This document shows, piece by piece, positions 1-11,301 of a stretch of DNA of 64,000 nucleotides (position 1 is its first letter; every line of letters begins with the position of its first letter). Under the pieces are notes generated by a model that worked only from the letters and a program-made list of their open reading frames with translations, did no database searches and was not told where the DNA came from. This stretch comes from Canna indica. Lineage: Eukaryota > Streptophyta > Magnoliopsida > Zingiberales > Cannaceae. The translations under genes and the position numbers were made by a program. The stretch spans positions 26,888,501 through 26,952,500 of the forward strand of contig CP136890.1 of assembly GCA_034359265.1 (NCBI GenBank), given 5' to 3'.

Positions 1-189
1 TAAATTAGATTTCGAACGTCAAAAAGTGTTGATTTTCACTCTAATAAATGTCGATTTTCCATGAATATCCCTTCCACGAAATCGTAGCAATAATCTTGTA
101 TTATGGTGTTGTCACTACAACAAATGCATGGAAAACCGACATTTATTAGAGTGAAAATCAACATTTTTTGACGTATGAAATCTAATTTA
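1..189. repeat. Foldback (hairpin) repeat, 63-bp arms
   Basis: The first 63 bases (1-63) and bases 127-189 are inverted copies of each other with 59 of 63 positions matching, separated by a 63-bp spacer. The outer arm end coincides with the window edge, so the element may continue to the left. No coding content is visible. Such foldback or MITE-like structures are common in plant DNA. Confidence 0.85.
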
Positions 190-464
190 AACTGCTTTGA
201 ATGCGCCAAATTTAGGATCAAAATGAAGGTGAGGAGGTGATCTGAGTAGATCGGGAGAGCAGGTTTTGCAACTACTGCAGAATTCACGCTAAATTAGGGT
301 ATTAATGGATAAAAACCGACGCCTAATGATGGCGTCGATTTAAATCCACCCAAAATTAACTTAAATAACTGTAGTGTGCTCAATTTTAATATTTTTAAAT
401 ATTATAATTATTTATATAAAAAATTTAAAAATATCTTGTGATTTTTTATTTTTTTTAAGAAAAA

Positions 465-715
465 ATAATAATTTTGGTCCCTATAGTTTACTTGAATTTT
501 AGTTTTAGTCCCCATAGTTTATAAAGTTGGTCCTGTAGGTCCACATCAACAACATTCAGTCAATATATGTTATCCACGCTAGCTCCGTTTAGGCCTCATG
601 TGACAGTATTGACCAAATCCTAAACGGAAATAAAGTGTAGGAACTAAAATCAAAATTTGAAACTATGTGGACTAAAATCATAATTTGAGCAAACTATGGG
701 GACCAAGAGTATGAT
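465..715. mobile_element. MITE-like element with long inverted ends
   Basis: The left end (about 470-520, TTTTGGTCCCTATAGTTT and then TTTAGTCCCCATAGTTT) reappears inverted at the right end (about 640-712, AAACTATGGGGACCAA). The two arms hold similar stretches in the same order. There is no coding potential. The terminal GGTCCC(C/T)ATAGTTT motif is a familiar plant intergenic repeat. The exact ends and target duplication were not resolved. Confidence 0.6.
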
Positions 716-1639
716 TTTCCCTTTTTATTTTAAGTTGGATAACATAGTTTTGAACTCAAGTGTTAAATTTCACTTTGAACTTCAAATTTAAGTCTAAAAT
801 CTTGTTTAAAGCTATAAAACATCATACTTGACCAAGAAATGATGAAAAATATCCATAAAATTCTAAACTTAAGTAGTCAAATACATCAAGGTTTGCAAGA
901 ATTTCAAATATAATTAGCCATCTCTACGGGACCAACATGACTAAGGTCGATTCTGTAGGTCCCCAATGCCCACATCTGGAAATTTTCCCAGGTCATTATA
1001 ATTTTCCCAATTCATTATATTTTGGTATCTAGAATACCACACATTGACATGAGAGTTTCTTTAGTGGGAGCCCAAGCACTAGTCCCAGTATTTGCAAAGT
1101 CATGTGAGTAGGTACTAGAGACAAAGTAAGTTGAGTTTTTTTAATCGGGCGTATGAAAGGCTGTTGCGCGGCTTCGTATGTATGAATGAGAAGGTTGACC
1201 AATTCCTCTTGCATCCACTTGATGATGTTCGCGAGAGGATTCGTATGACAATCCTTCAAAGATTTGGAGCATCACATGCAAACTGGAACCACCTGCAATG
1301 CACATTGAGTATTAGAAATGAAATTTTATCTTTAATAAATAACTTGGAAAAGAAAAAAAATTGAAATTTTTTCCACCTTGATCCATCTTGTCTTGGCAGC
1401 AAATTGCAAATGGATCATTGAAGTTGCCACTTTCATCTCGAAAAAATCATGATTCCGAAATAGCATGTGTAGCTTCTAAGTTCGTTGTTGAAATACGCTG
1501 TATCACCTTACATAGGACAAATAACATTGTATCCTTTGTTCGAAGGGCAGATTTATATTGGTATGCGAGATTTAAATAATAACTTATAAAAATCAATTTT
1601 TTTTCAAATTAGGATAATGATCTAAAATTAAATATTTAC

Positions 1640-2035
1640 AAAATATTTAAAATAAATAAAAATTAATACATGCTAGATATATATCACGCCCCATTTGATT
1701 GTCCCATCTTTTGGAGATAATATCAATCAATGGCTTAAATTTCTTTGAAGCAGTCAATAGCCTCTTAATTTCTTGTGCTTGGTGAATGTAATGGTAGACA
1801 TGGCCCATTTGTGGTGTATTTTCCATGTCCACCTATAAAGGTTTTATGACGACAATGATTTTAGTGACACAATCCCACAAGCGTGGTTTATGCACCTTCG
1901 CGGTTTCTTTTCCATGCGGTCTCGTGGCATATCTGGATGATGACCAACCTTGGCTTGTAAACATTGTCCTCAAGCCAACTTTTCTTTGTTGGAGCAACCT
2001 TAATGCGATGAAATTTATTGCAAATTGAGTCGCTC
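1640..2035 (-). pseudogene. hAT transposase fragment (middle region)
   Basis: Read on the minus strand from about 2035 to 1640, this stretch resembles the part of plant DUF659-type hAT transposases that follows the RNase H-like core. First come a Leu-rich segment (RLLQQRKVGLRTMF) and a Trp-Ser-Ser-Ser-Arg-Tyr-Ala segment. Then come MGHVYHYIHQAQEIKRLL and the typical ISKRWDNQM motif. A stop interrupts the frame between the two parts. Weaker similarity may continue to about 1390 (FRDESGNFNDPFAI on the same strand). Neither the N-terminal zinc finger nor the C-terminal dimerisation domain is joined to it. It lies antiparallel to the hAT remnant at 2952-5575, so the two are separate insertions or were rearranged. 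Confidence 0.6.
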
Positions 2036-2290
2036 ATAGTCAAAGAATTTCACCTAAAAATGAATTATGATTTAATAATTATTAGTAATTAATTATGATG
2101 AACTAAATAGTAAATAGTAAATATTTATTTTAAAAAACTTACCTTTTGTAAATTGCTCCATAAGGGCATGGATCCATGTGTGATTATAAATAAATCGGAT
2201 GATCTGTTGCGCTTTTCTAATCGTCGACTTCACAAATCTCAGATCGTTCGAACGAGACAGGTGATCTCGAGATTTCTCACATCTTGTTGG

Positions 2291-2500
2291 GATGGACGAG
2301 ATCCCGACGAGATGGTCACTATATGGAAAAAAAAGCCGCTGCCCGTCTTCGAACCCTGGCCCTCACGATGGACCAGGAAAGATGGACGAGATCCCGACGA
2401 GATGGTCACTATATGGAAAAAAAGCCGCTGCCCGTCTTCAAACCCTGGCCCTCACAGTGGACCAGGAAAGGTTCTACCATTGAGCCAGGGTGAATTTTTT
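2291..2500 (-). mobile_element. tRNA-derived SINE with a duplicated body
   Basis: On the minus strand there is a pol III A-box-like sequence (TGGCTCAATGGTAG, 2474-2487). About 40 bases on there is a B-box-like sequence (GGTTTGAAGAC, 2434-2444), which is the spacing of an internal tRNA-type promoter. The body from the B box onward is tandemly duplicated (2291-2380 and 2381-2469, 90 and 89 bp, nearly identical). A second B box (GGTTCGAAGAC, 2345-2355) therefore exists without its own A box. No protein is plausible here even though all three frames stay open. Confidence 0.6.
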
Positions 2501-2951
2501 GGTATTTTTTCATCCAACTTGTAGATAAAATATATTTACATTATTGCTTTTTTTTATTTAAAAAAACTAACTTAAACCCTGGTAATGCTTGATCGACTTT
2601 CTCTTCTTCCTCGCATCTTGTTGGCGCCTCACTTCTCTAGCTCGGTGCCTCACTTCCGGCGATCCTTTTCTCCAGCTCGACTCCTTTGATTGATGTCTTT
2701 CTTCCGCCATCCTTGATTCCAAAACAAGTTCCGGAATCAAATATTTGATTCCATAACTGTTCTGGAATCAAAGTTTGGAATTTTGATTCTAGAATTTGTG
2801 CATTGTCTTATAGTGTTACATTAATTGTTTGAGTATTAATATTGTTCAATTGATTGTTTGGGTATTAATTGAGTATAAATTGTTTGGGTTTACATGCTAT
2901 GTTCATTTTGAATTATGTGCAACCGTGCATGTTTATATTGTGCAGTAAATT

Positions 2952-5575
2952 ATGGAGGGAAATTCTGGGAGTGTTGAAACGCCTTATGATCCTTCTAAAG
3001 ATTCTAAACGAAAACCTAACTCAAAGGATATTGGATGAACATTCGGATATTGGCCGGATTTAAACAAAAGACAATTGATTGCATGTTCACTTTGCGGCAA
3101 CCAAATGAATGAGGGAATCATAAGACTTAAACAACATTTGATGGGTGGCTATGAAGAAGTAAAAAAATGTGATAAAACCAACGTTGATAATGAGAGAAAT
3201 GCAAACTAATCTTGCAGCTAAGAGGAAGACACCATTCAATTTAGATGAAGAAGAAGTAGTGACACTAGTAGACCATTCTATTACTTCCAATTTCGTGCCA
3301 AGTACCGCACCAAGCTGGGGAACAATTTATAAGAAGAAAAAAAGACTGCTATCTAGTTTGTGGCAATGTCACGAGTGTCACAAGCCCCACCACTAAAATA
3401 AACCAAGATTGGTGGATTGATGAAGAGAACTCTAGAAATTGTGGATGAAAGACACTTCAAAGGTTCTAGCCAACAAATCATTGAAAATTCTTTGAAGATA
3501 AAAGATGCTATAGAAAAAGTTAACATGTATGTAGCCAACTTCTTATATGAGAATATCATTTCTTTCAATGCGGCAAATTCAAGAAGTTATGAGTTGATGG
3601 TTGAAGGCATAACACAAATTGGATCGAGCTACAAACCACCCACATATCATGAGTTGCCGGTTCCTTTATTGAAAAAGGCAAAGGAATAAACAGAAGAGTT
3701 AAAGCGCAAATATAAAGAGGTTTGGGAAAGGGATGTATGCACTCTTATGTCGGATGGGTGGACAGACTGGAAAGGGAGACAGTTGATAAATTTTCTTGTA
3801 AATAGTCCGTGAGGGGTTATCTTTCTTAGCTCCGTTGATGCTTCCAATCAGTGTCATGATGCTCACATGTTGGCTAACTTACTTGAGACCAAGATTGAAG
3901 AAATTGGCCAAAGTAATGTTGTTCAAGTTGTTACAGATAATGGTGCCAACTATAAGGCAATGACCCTAACTATAAGGCGGCGGGGAAATTGTTGGAGCAA
4001 AGGTTGCCTACATTGTTCTGGACCTCTTGTGCTGCACATTGCTTGGATCATATGTTGGAAGACGTAGGAAAGATGAAAGAATTCAAGCTTACAATCGCAA
4101 TAGCAAGAACCTTGACCACATTCATTTACAGACATGGTCGTCGTCTTGATGCGATGAGGGAGCACACCAACGGATATGATCTTGTTTGACCTGGGGCTAC
4201 TAGATTCGCCACTGCATTTCTGACATTGTCATGTTTGAGAAAATTTAAGCATGAGTTGCAGTAGTTGTTTGTAAGTCAAGATTGGTTTCATTCAAAATTG
4301 TGCAAGACCAAAGCGGGAAAGAAAATTTATGAGTTAATCCATGTGTTAAATTTTGGGAGGCGGTTGAAGATTGCATTAGAGCATTACAACCTCTACTTTT
4401 GGTTTTGAGGATAGCGAATGGTGATGAAAAACTTGCTATGACAGAATTAGCCGCGACAATGGATGAAGCTGAGAGGAGGATCTAACAAGTCTTGGCCACA
4501 AATCCACATTGTGCAAGAAAGTCATTGATATCTTTGAAAGTCAATGAGAGCGTCAAATGGAAACACCATTATATGGTGCGACTTTATTTCTTAATCTGGG
4601 CAAGTATTTTGACATCAAGAAAAAATGATGTCGCGTACTCGGGAAGTTACGTAAAAACTTCAATGATGTCCTTAAGAAATTAGTGTTGGATGATGCAAAA
4701 CGATCCAAGATACTTCTAGATGTCGATATCTATGATGAAGATCGAGGGCCTTTCGCAAGAGAGATGGTGATTAGAGTGTGCTCAAATAGGATTCCTCGTA
4801 AGTGTATTGTGTATTATTAATATTTATTGTCTTTACATATTTTTGAATTTTATTTTTTTATATTTTTAATGTTAGTTGAATGGTGGAAATCTTTCGGTGG
4901 ACGTACTCTCGAGTTTTCAAACTTTGCAAAGTGTATTGTTAGTCTTTGTTGTTCGTCCTTTGGATGTGAACGAAATTGGAGAACTTTTGAGTTTGTAAGT
5001 AACTAAGTACTTGGTGCTTTCTTAGTAGTTATTATTTTTATGTTAATTACTTTTCTTTTGTATAGATTCACACTAAGAAAAAGGAAAGAAAATGAATAGA
5101 TTGTTGCACCAAAGATTGAATGATTTGGTGTATGTCCAATACAATCGAAAGATTGCCACGAGATTCCGAAAGATTCGTGAAGGTGGCAAAAACTATGATC
5201 CACTTGTACTTGATGATTTTGATCGGAGGACAAATGCGTGGTTCAATAATGATGATGGAGAAAATATGGATGGTAGTATTCCTTTTGACATTGTTGATGA
5301 AGCCATTGGTGCTTTGAATGCCCTTGAGGGTCGTAATTTTCCAAGAAGGGCTCGTGGAGTTAATGAGCTTGTCACTTATAATCGACGTCATCGTGGTTCT
5401 ACTTCAAGATTGGTGGATGGAGATTCAAGTGATGAAGGAGAGATATTTCCAAATGATAATGAAGACAGAAGACGATTTTGGGCTCAAAGCAACGACTCCT
5501 CCAACGGATAATATTCCCCATGAAGACATTGAAGATGATTTTGTTAATCTTTTTAGATTGGAGTTAATTTCTTAA
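2952..5575 (+). pseudogene. hAT transposase pseudogene (BED / DUF659 / dimerisation)
   Basis: Broken hAT-superfamily transposase gene. In order: an ATG at 2952 shortly after a splice-acceptor-like TTGTGCAG; a BED-type zinc finger (3060-3165; CSLCG, then LKQHLMGGY); and a DUF659 region (3550-3960) with LMSDGWTDWKGRQLINF, then VVQVVTDNGANYKA. Next come the CAAHCLDHML motif (4026-4060), the ATRFATAFLTL segment (about 4200) and a C-terminal hAT dimerisation region (about 4880-4990, CCSSFGCERNW). An acidic tail follows (5092-5575). Many stops and frame changes break it, so no functional protein is expected. Transposase enters the nucleus, binds element ends and cuts them. An intron probably lies at about 4800-4875 (GTAAGT-like start, TTAG end). 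Confidence 0.85.
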
Positions 5576-5649
5576 GACTTATTTTCATTTGTGATGAATT
5601 AAAAAAACTATTTGTATGGATGGTTAAATTTTGATGACTTTAGCTATTT

Positions 5650-5815
5650 GATATTTTATGGTTCATGGCTATGCAAATTTAATTGGATTTATGTTTGATA
5701 TTATATATTATATTGTCGATATGTTGCGAAATGGACGATATATCGGTCGTGAAACGATATATCGATATCAAGGTTCGCTACCGCGAAATTTTTTTGGTCA
5801 CGATAATAAGCTTGG
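5650..5815 (+). repeat. Dispersed repeat, copy 1 (inverted copy at 29.5 kb)
   Basis: This AT-rich stretch holds ATTGTCGATATGTTGCGAAA, repeated CGATATATCG-like palindromes and TCAAGGTTCGCTACCGCGAA. A clearly related copy in opposite orientation lies at 29465-29670. It sits directly behind the hAT transposase remnant, so it may be the 3' non-coding end of that element. No terminal inverted repeat was identified. Confidence 0.7.
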
Positions 5816-5929
5816 TAGATCATCGATATCCTTCATCATAAGATCTATACAATGGATTGCAAAAGATGTGAGGATAATCTTGTTCAATTATCTCACCTGC
5901 CCTTTTTGAAGTTTGCACGTTTATCATCA

Positions 5930-6920
5930 AAATGTAGATTGCATCATGGTGCTCATTTGAAGAATCACTAATTTGTGATACACCACCTTTCTATTGTAAA
6001 AGATTAGGAAGTTGATGATGCTCATTCGGGTTGGCCCGGTCCATCTATCACACATCAATATGCAATCGTAATCCTCTCATTGTCTTTTGAAATCATCTAT
6101 CCACAATTTTATCTCCTCGACCTCTGCTTCAAGTAAAGGTCTTGAAATTTCATAAGGAGTTGGAGGGGCAATACCTGAGCCGACCTTTTGGATTATAGAT
6201 ACCATAGAGCGGTAGTAGAGATTATTGGCTTCATTGGTTGGATTCCGATTGAAGTGGAACTATTTGGAGATTGCTCTCCCCAACTCCCATTTCTTGGTCT
6301 CGCTCCAAGCATCGTCGTTGCACAGTTGTTTCGATGAACGAGAAGGATACGCCCTAGGATCAAGATCAATTAAATCAACTAAAGATTTTCTACCGCCAGT
6401 TTGTCCGAGGTTTGAGAAGAAGCCCCGAATGCCTCCTCCTCTGCTCTGTGTTGGAGGTGCCATCATGCTGGAACTCCAGCCAATATAATGAGTGGAGGGA
6501 ATTGAACCACTTCGGTTCATCGCTCCTGCAACCGAAGATGAGGCGACGTTGTTGGTGCCATTGCTGCCATTACCGCTGCCATATTCAAATTGAGATCTGG
6601 GATGATACATGCGATCTCGCTCGAATGCTTCTTGCTCCAATGAAGCACAGATGGCAGCTTGTAAGCTCCGATCCTCCTCATCATCGCCACCACGATCATC
6701 ATATTGGTCATGGCGCACGTCTTCTGTAGCTCTTCGTTCGAACTCTTGTCTTTCTTCAACATCCCGAACACGTTGCTCTCACTTATTGTTAAGCAATTCC
6801 TTGAAGAGCATTCTGACCTCTACCGGTGCTTTGCTGCATTTGGCCACGTTGGGATATCCTCCGGCCAAATGTTGCTTCAATCGGGTGATACCTCCACCAC
6901 GGAAATGAAATCACATTGCC
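5930..6920 (-). pseudogene. hAT transposase N-terminal half, pseudogene
   Basis: Minus-strand remnant of a plant DUF659-type hAT transposase. From 6920 downward: the end of a BED zinc finger (FRGGGITRLKQHLAGGYPNV), then a charged stretch (REFERRATED-like), then an open segment 6718-6260. That segment has a Ser/Gly/Asn-rich linker and the conserved block SLVDLIDLDPRAYPSRSSKQ, then DDAWSETKKWELGRAISK. The DUF659 core follows (APPTPYEISRPLLEAEVEEI, then LMCDRWTGPTRMSIINFL). Stops interrupt it near 6778, 6258 and 6085, and it is cut off at about 5930, before the catalytic C-terminal half. The domain order matches hAT families common in plant genomes. It is not expected to be functional. Confidence 0.85.
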
Positions 6921-6969
6921 AGTGGTGCTTCTTCTCCAACCGATCACAAATGAAATCAAGCTATTGGGT

Positions 6970-7123
6970 GATACTGGGTGGTACCGATCGGTACAAACAA
7001 AATACCGAGCATACTGCCCAATATGTATCGGTAGTCGGTACCGGGTGTACCGAATACCGGTTTTTGAAAAAAATTGTATGTATTTCTTGTACCGGGCTAT
7101 ATGGTACGGATTTTAAAACCATG
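6970..7123. mobile_element. Small GTACCGG-rich Mutator-type MITE
   Basis: A 154-bp segment packed with GTACCG/CGGTAC palindromic pieces is flanked by a 9-bp direct repeat with one mismatch (CTATTGGGT at 6961-6969, ATATTGGGT at 7124-7132). The repeat length fits a Mutator-like target duplication. It resembles the larger element at 34349-35119. The terminal inverted repeats are poorly kept. Confidence 0.5.
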
Positions 7124-7132
7124 ATATTGGGT

Positions 7133-9856
7133 CTCTTCCATTTTTTCATGTTCATGTTTGGAGTAAAAACATAAATTCAAAATCCAATCTTAATAAAGAG
7201 AAGAGAATAGAATAGAATACTCTTCAGTCTTCCCCTTCCCTAGTTTGGACAAAAATAAGAGAATGAGAAAAGAACGAGACTTTCCCTCGGATGGAAAATA
7301 AGAAAATAAGTGGAGAGAAGCGACCTTATGTTTCTCTACCAATTTTTTTCTTCTTCATGTCTAATTTAATTCCATCTAATTTCCTTTAATTACTCAAAGA
7401 TGATACTTTTTGTTTGACTTTTCTAAGATGATAATTTATTTTAATAGGTTTCTAACATGTAGTAATCCTTATTAATTTTCTCCATTGTTCATCTATTGAC
7501 CACTATACTGTATCATAAGATATAACTAATAATTCTTATAATCCATTTGTTTCACCGGATAGGATAGGATGTAGGGTAAGATAAGAAATGAGAGGGGGTT
7601 GGATACAATCTTTTATAGACGTACATTGGATATAACATCAATTTTATCGTTTTTTAATCTTATCTCCTTCTAATCTAGGCGCCAAAACCAAACAAATACG
7701 ACATTAAGATCTGCCTCTTATCCTATTATCCTTTATTGCGTGAAACAAAATGTCATAAAGGTATTATAAGAATGAAGGAATTTCTTCTTTCTATTCTCTG
7801 TAGCCAAACAAGAGAAAGTGTTATTCTCTTCTCTTCCTCACAAGAGAAAGATTTCTTTCCTTCTCTTCCTTTCTCTTCTATCCAAATAAGAGAACATAAC
7901 CTATGATTCTCTTCTTTCTCCTTTCCTCTCCTACATTTTTCTACCCAAATGGGGCCTTAGGACTACATTCAAAAGAGAAAATTTGAAAATCAACCTAATT
8001 TAAAAAAATGGGTTTCAAGTCAAGCAAAATCAAATTAATTAAACTTTTTGAACACCATAAGAAGTCCATTGACCCATCATTTCATAAGATTGGAAGAAAA
8101 AGATTTATGATAGGTAAATATGTTTAGATAATCTATATTGGCAAACCCTTTATGTTTTATTTTGAGGAAATTGCATTGATTTCCTCTCTATTTAGGACTA
8201 ATTTTATGGACCTCCCCTCATTGTTTTAAAATGTCTAGCGCCAACTTGAAAATCCAATAAGCTTTTCTGAATAAAATAATATATCTGATGATTAATCTAA
8301 TTAATATCCCCTAAACTATATTTTTAAATAAAATGTCCATGTTATCTTTCACTTCATATTAAAAATTAAAATATATGAGTGTTCTCTAACCCAACATCAA
8401 GATGAACTTATAAAAAACTGTGTGGGGGAATAAGAACTAAATAAAATTAGTTTTTTTCTAAAATTAGTCTATAATGTGAGGTGGCAGATGATGTTGATAT
8501 TTTAATCATTGCATATAATAGAGAAATTTGGCAAAAGCATAAGAACTTTGGATAAATTTGTCAAAATGATAAACTTTTTAGGGTATTTGTCAAAACCATA
8601 ACTATTTTTGACAAAGCCCCAAAATGCCTCCTAGAAACAACAAATCCTTCTAAATCCTCACGGTTCATTTCTCAATTTGGTTCAACAATTTTTTTTGTTG
8701 AACCCGATTTTTTTTTTCTGAACCAATTTTTTTTTCATTTTTTAGTTCGATCGAAGTAAGTTTTTCTTTTGTGTGTTCTTTTTCCCACCCAATTTTTGGG
8801 GGTGTCTAAGAAACCTGATCCCACCCAAAAAATCTAACTTAGTTAACTTTGATTAGAAAAATAAGGACATGTATATTTTTTAATAATATATAAACAGAGT
8901 TTTTTTGTAAATACTCAAAAATTCCATCGGACTCAACTAAAAACTTGAAATCGGATGGGTCAGATTTTTTCTCCATAATTTGGGTTTGTTTTTTTTCCCC
9001 AACACAATTCTAGTAAAACAGTACTGAGTTAACCTGTTTATATGGCTGCCTAGAGAAGCCTGCTTCAAATGCTTCTTCAGTTACATTCTAAACCTTGCAT
9101 TTTTCCGAGCTCATCCAAGTTCCTGTACTTGTATCTGTGTATCCTCTTGAATTTGGTCTCTAGTATGCATCCATTTCCTTTTGTAGGTGTACCACTTCCA
9201 ACTGATGTAGAAGCTGTCTAATTCCACTCCAGTTCATTTTCAAAATTTCAACTGTTATGAGGCATATGGTAAATCATGCCAGCAATAGGTTCTTAAAGAT
9301 GATACATTATTTGCTTATATATGGTGGAATATTTTACATGCTATTCCAAATGGAATGATTCTTCTCACCTTACTTTGCATTTGTGCCATAGTAGGAAACA
9401 CTATATTTTTTTGACCAATTAGTTTGTTTGAAATGTAAGTTCAACAGTTGTCTTAATATGTGGATGGATTGCTGTTTTAGTTATCGGAGAAATACTTAAT
9501 TTGCTAGATATGCTAATGAACCTTCTCATCTTGCAGAACATATTTAAATCCAGCTCAACTTTTTTCTAGTACTTTTATTTAGTCAATCATAGTGTAGTAC
9601 ATTTTCTTAGTCTTTTCATGTAAGTAACGAATAACCAAATTCATTGATGATATGTAGTTGATAAAAGGAAATCCTTACTGTATACTTTTTTATTTGTATA
9701 AAAAAATATATGCAAGCCTCTATAAGACATGTTTAACTGAATCTCTAGTATGTATTTTATTTGTGCTCATGCTATGCATGTAATTTATGAACATAAATTA
9801 TGTCCATTCACATAATCAACCTTCTTCTGAAGTTAACTTTCACTATTCTGTTGCAG
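7133..9856. other. AT-rich intergenic DNA
   Basis: No coding region, RNA gene or clear transposon was seen. The stretch has homopolymer runs, pyrimidine-rich blocks around 7780-7950 and scattered short repeats. The right part (9000-9850) may hold decayed introns or exons of the hydrolase pseudogene, but I could not match an exon there. Confidence 0.5.
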
Positions 9857-10059
9857 GTTTTGGTAATGCCAGAAACAGGACTAGCGGTTGTTCCGGATAT
9901 AGGTGCTTTTAGTTTTTGTCAAGGTTCCCTGGATTCTTTGTTTTATTTTATTTTATTTTTGTTTGCTAGTGACCCTTCTTTTTCCTCTAGCTTCTGAGTA
10001 AAAGTGTTGGTGTGACTTTAGAAGTGGATAAAGCTCCTCTCTTATATCTCTTAGAATTA

Positions 10060-10588
10060 AATTTAATGATAGTCTACAACATAGAAAGAGCTAAAATAAC
10101 TTGTTTAATGGTAAGTTGTTGCTTTAGATATGATCTACTCTCGTTTATTCTCATGGACCCTCTCTTAAAGTTGAGCTGCGATCGGCGAGGGGGAGACAGC
10201 AGCAAACCATTTTCCAGCAATAAGCCGCCGCTGATCGAGTTGCCACGCATGATAAAAGGAAGGTTCAAACCCTCGCGTGAGTGAGAGGAAAATACCAGCA
10301 GGGCAAGGGTTTGGGGTTTCTTTAATTTTTGGATTAAAATATTTTGTATATTTTATACAGAAATTTCCCGGAACTAAAATTTCCTCAATGGAAATTTCCG
10401 ATTCCGGATAAGGGAATTCTAAATTCCTAGAACCGGAATGCATCTTTTTAAAACCCCAAAATACCCTTAATTTAATGATAGTCTACAACATAGAAAGAGC
10501 TAAAATAACTTGTTTAATGGTAAGTTGTTGCTTTAGATATGATCTACTCTCGTTTATTCTCATGGACCCTCTCTTTAAGTCAAGCTGC
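10060..10588. repeat. 120-bp direct repeats around a 289-bp insert
   Basis: Bases 10060-10179 recur almost unchanged at 10469-10588; differences lie mainly in the last 15 bases. The 289 bp between them (10180-10468) differ in character, being GC-richer on the left. On the minus strand the insert carries a B-box-like GGTTTGAACC (10263-10272) and a possible A box upstream (TTGCCCTGCTGG). This suggests a SINE fragment caught in a local duplication within the hydrolase pseudogene intron. Confidence 0.8.
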
Positions 10589-10904
10589 TCTTTGGACCTA
10601 GTAACAATAGGCTACTGAAAGATTATTAAACGATCCAGTATTTTTGAAAGTTTATTTTACAAATTTTGATCTTATGACGAAAACACCTTCCCTGAGATTC
10701 TTATTTCACCTTTGGAGTTCATTCAAGAGTTTTCGACTATGTGGCTTCCCTATTGCTGAAATTTTATGCTATCTAACATCTTGTTTCTTTAATTTGAACT
10801 CCATAAATCTTGAAAAATGGGAATTTCTTTGGTAGAATAACCAAACCAAAATTGTGTGTCCATTTTTGCTGATCTAAGAAATTAAGCAAAATTGATTGCC
10901 TTCT

Positions 10905-11301
10905 TCTTCGGGCTGTCCTGAATGGCTCCAAAGATTTCTAGGATCAGCCCAGCTCAACCCGTGGCTCGAACACTCAAGCTTGGGTTGGCCCAAAAATAAT
11001 TAATGATTCATTTAAAAATAAACAATAATTTTAAAATTAAATAAACAATTAAATATTTTTAAAATATAAAATATCATAAAATAAATAATAAAATGATAAG
11101 AATAAAAAATAATGAATTATTTAATTATTTAAGTATTTTAAATCATTTTATTATTATCTAATTAATTAAAATTTTAAAAAATAATGGGTCGTGGTCGGGT
11201 CTGGCTCAGGTAGCCGGGCACAACCTTGTGCCCCAAAGGAACTGCACACCCCGGTCCCATAGAGTGATCGGGCTAGGCCTAGCCCATTACCACCTCTACT
11301 T
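10905..11301. mobile_element. hAT non-autonomous remnant
   Basis: GC-rich ends (GGCTCGAACACTCAAGCTTG on the left; CGGGCTAGGCCTAGCCCATT, then ACCACCTCTA on the right) enclose an AT-rich middle. The right terminus is nearly the same as the terminus of the hAT transposon at 45924-49250 (GGCCCATTGCCACCTCTG). The left terminus is not recognisable, so the element is probably truncated. Confidence 0.5.

Noticed and set aside
2153..2524. Open frame of 123 codons with an internal 30-residue repeat
   Set aside because: The repeat is a DNA-level tandem duplication (about 90 bp, a multiple of 3) of a SINE body. All three frames are open and no frame looks like a known protein.
6260..6718. 152-codon minus-strand frame as a separate gene
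   Set aside because: It is the linker and DUF659-proximal block of a hAT transposase whose neighbouring domains continue in other frames on both sides.
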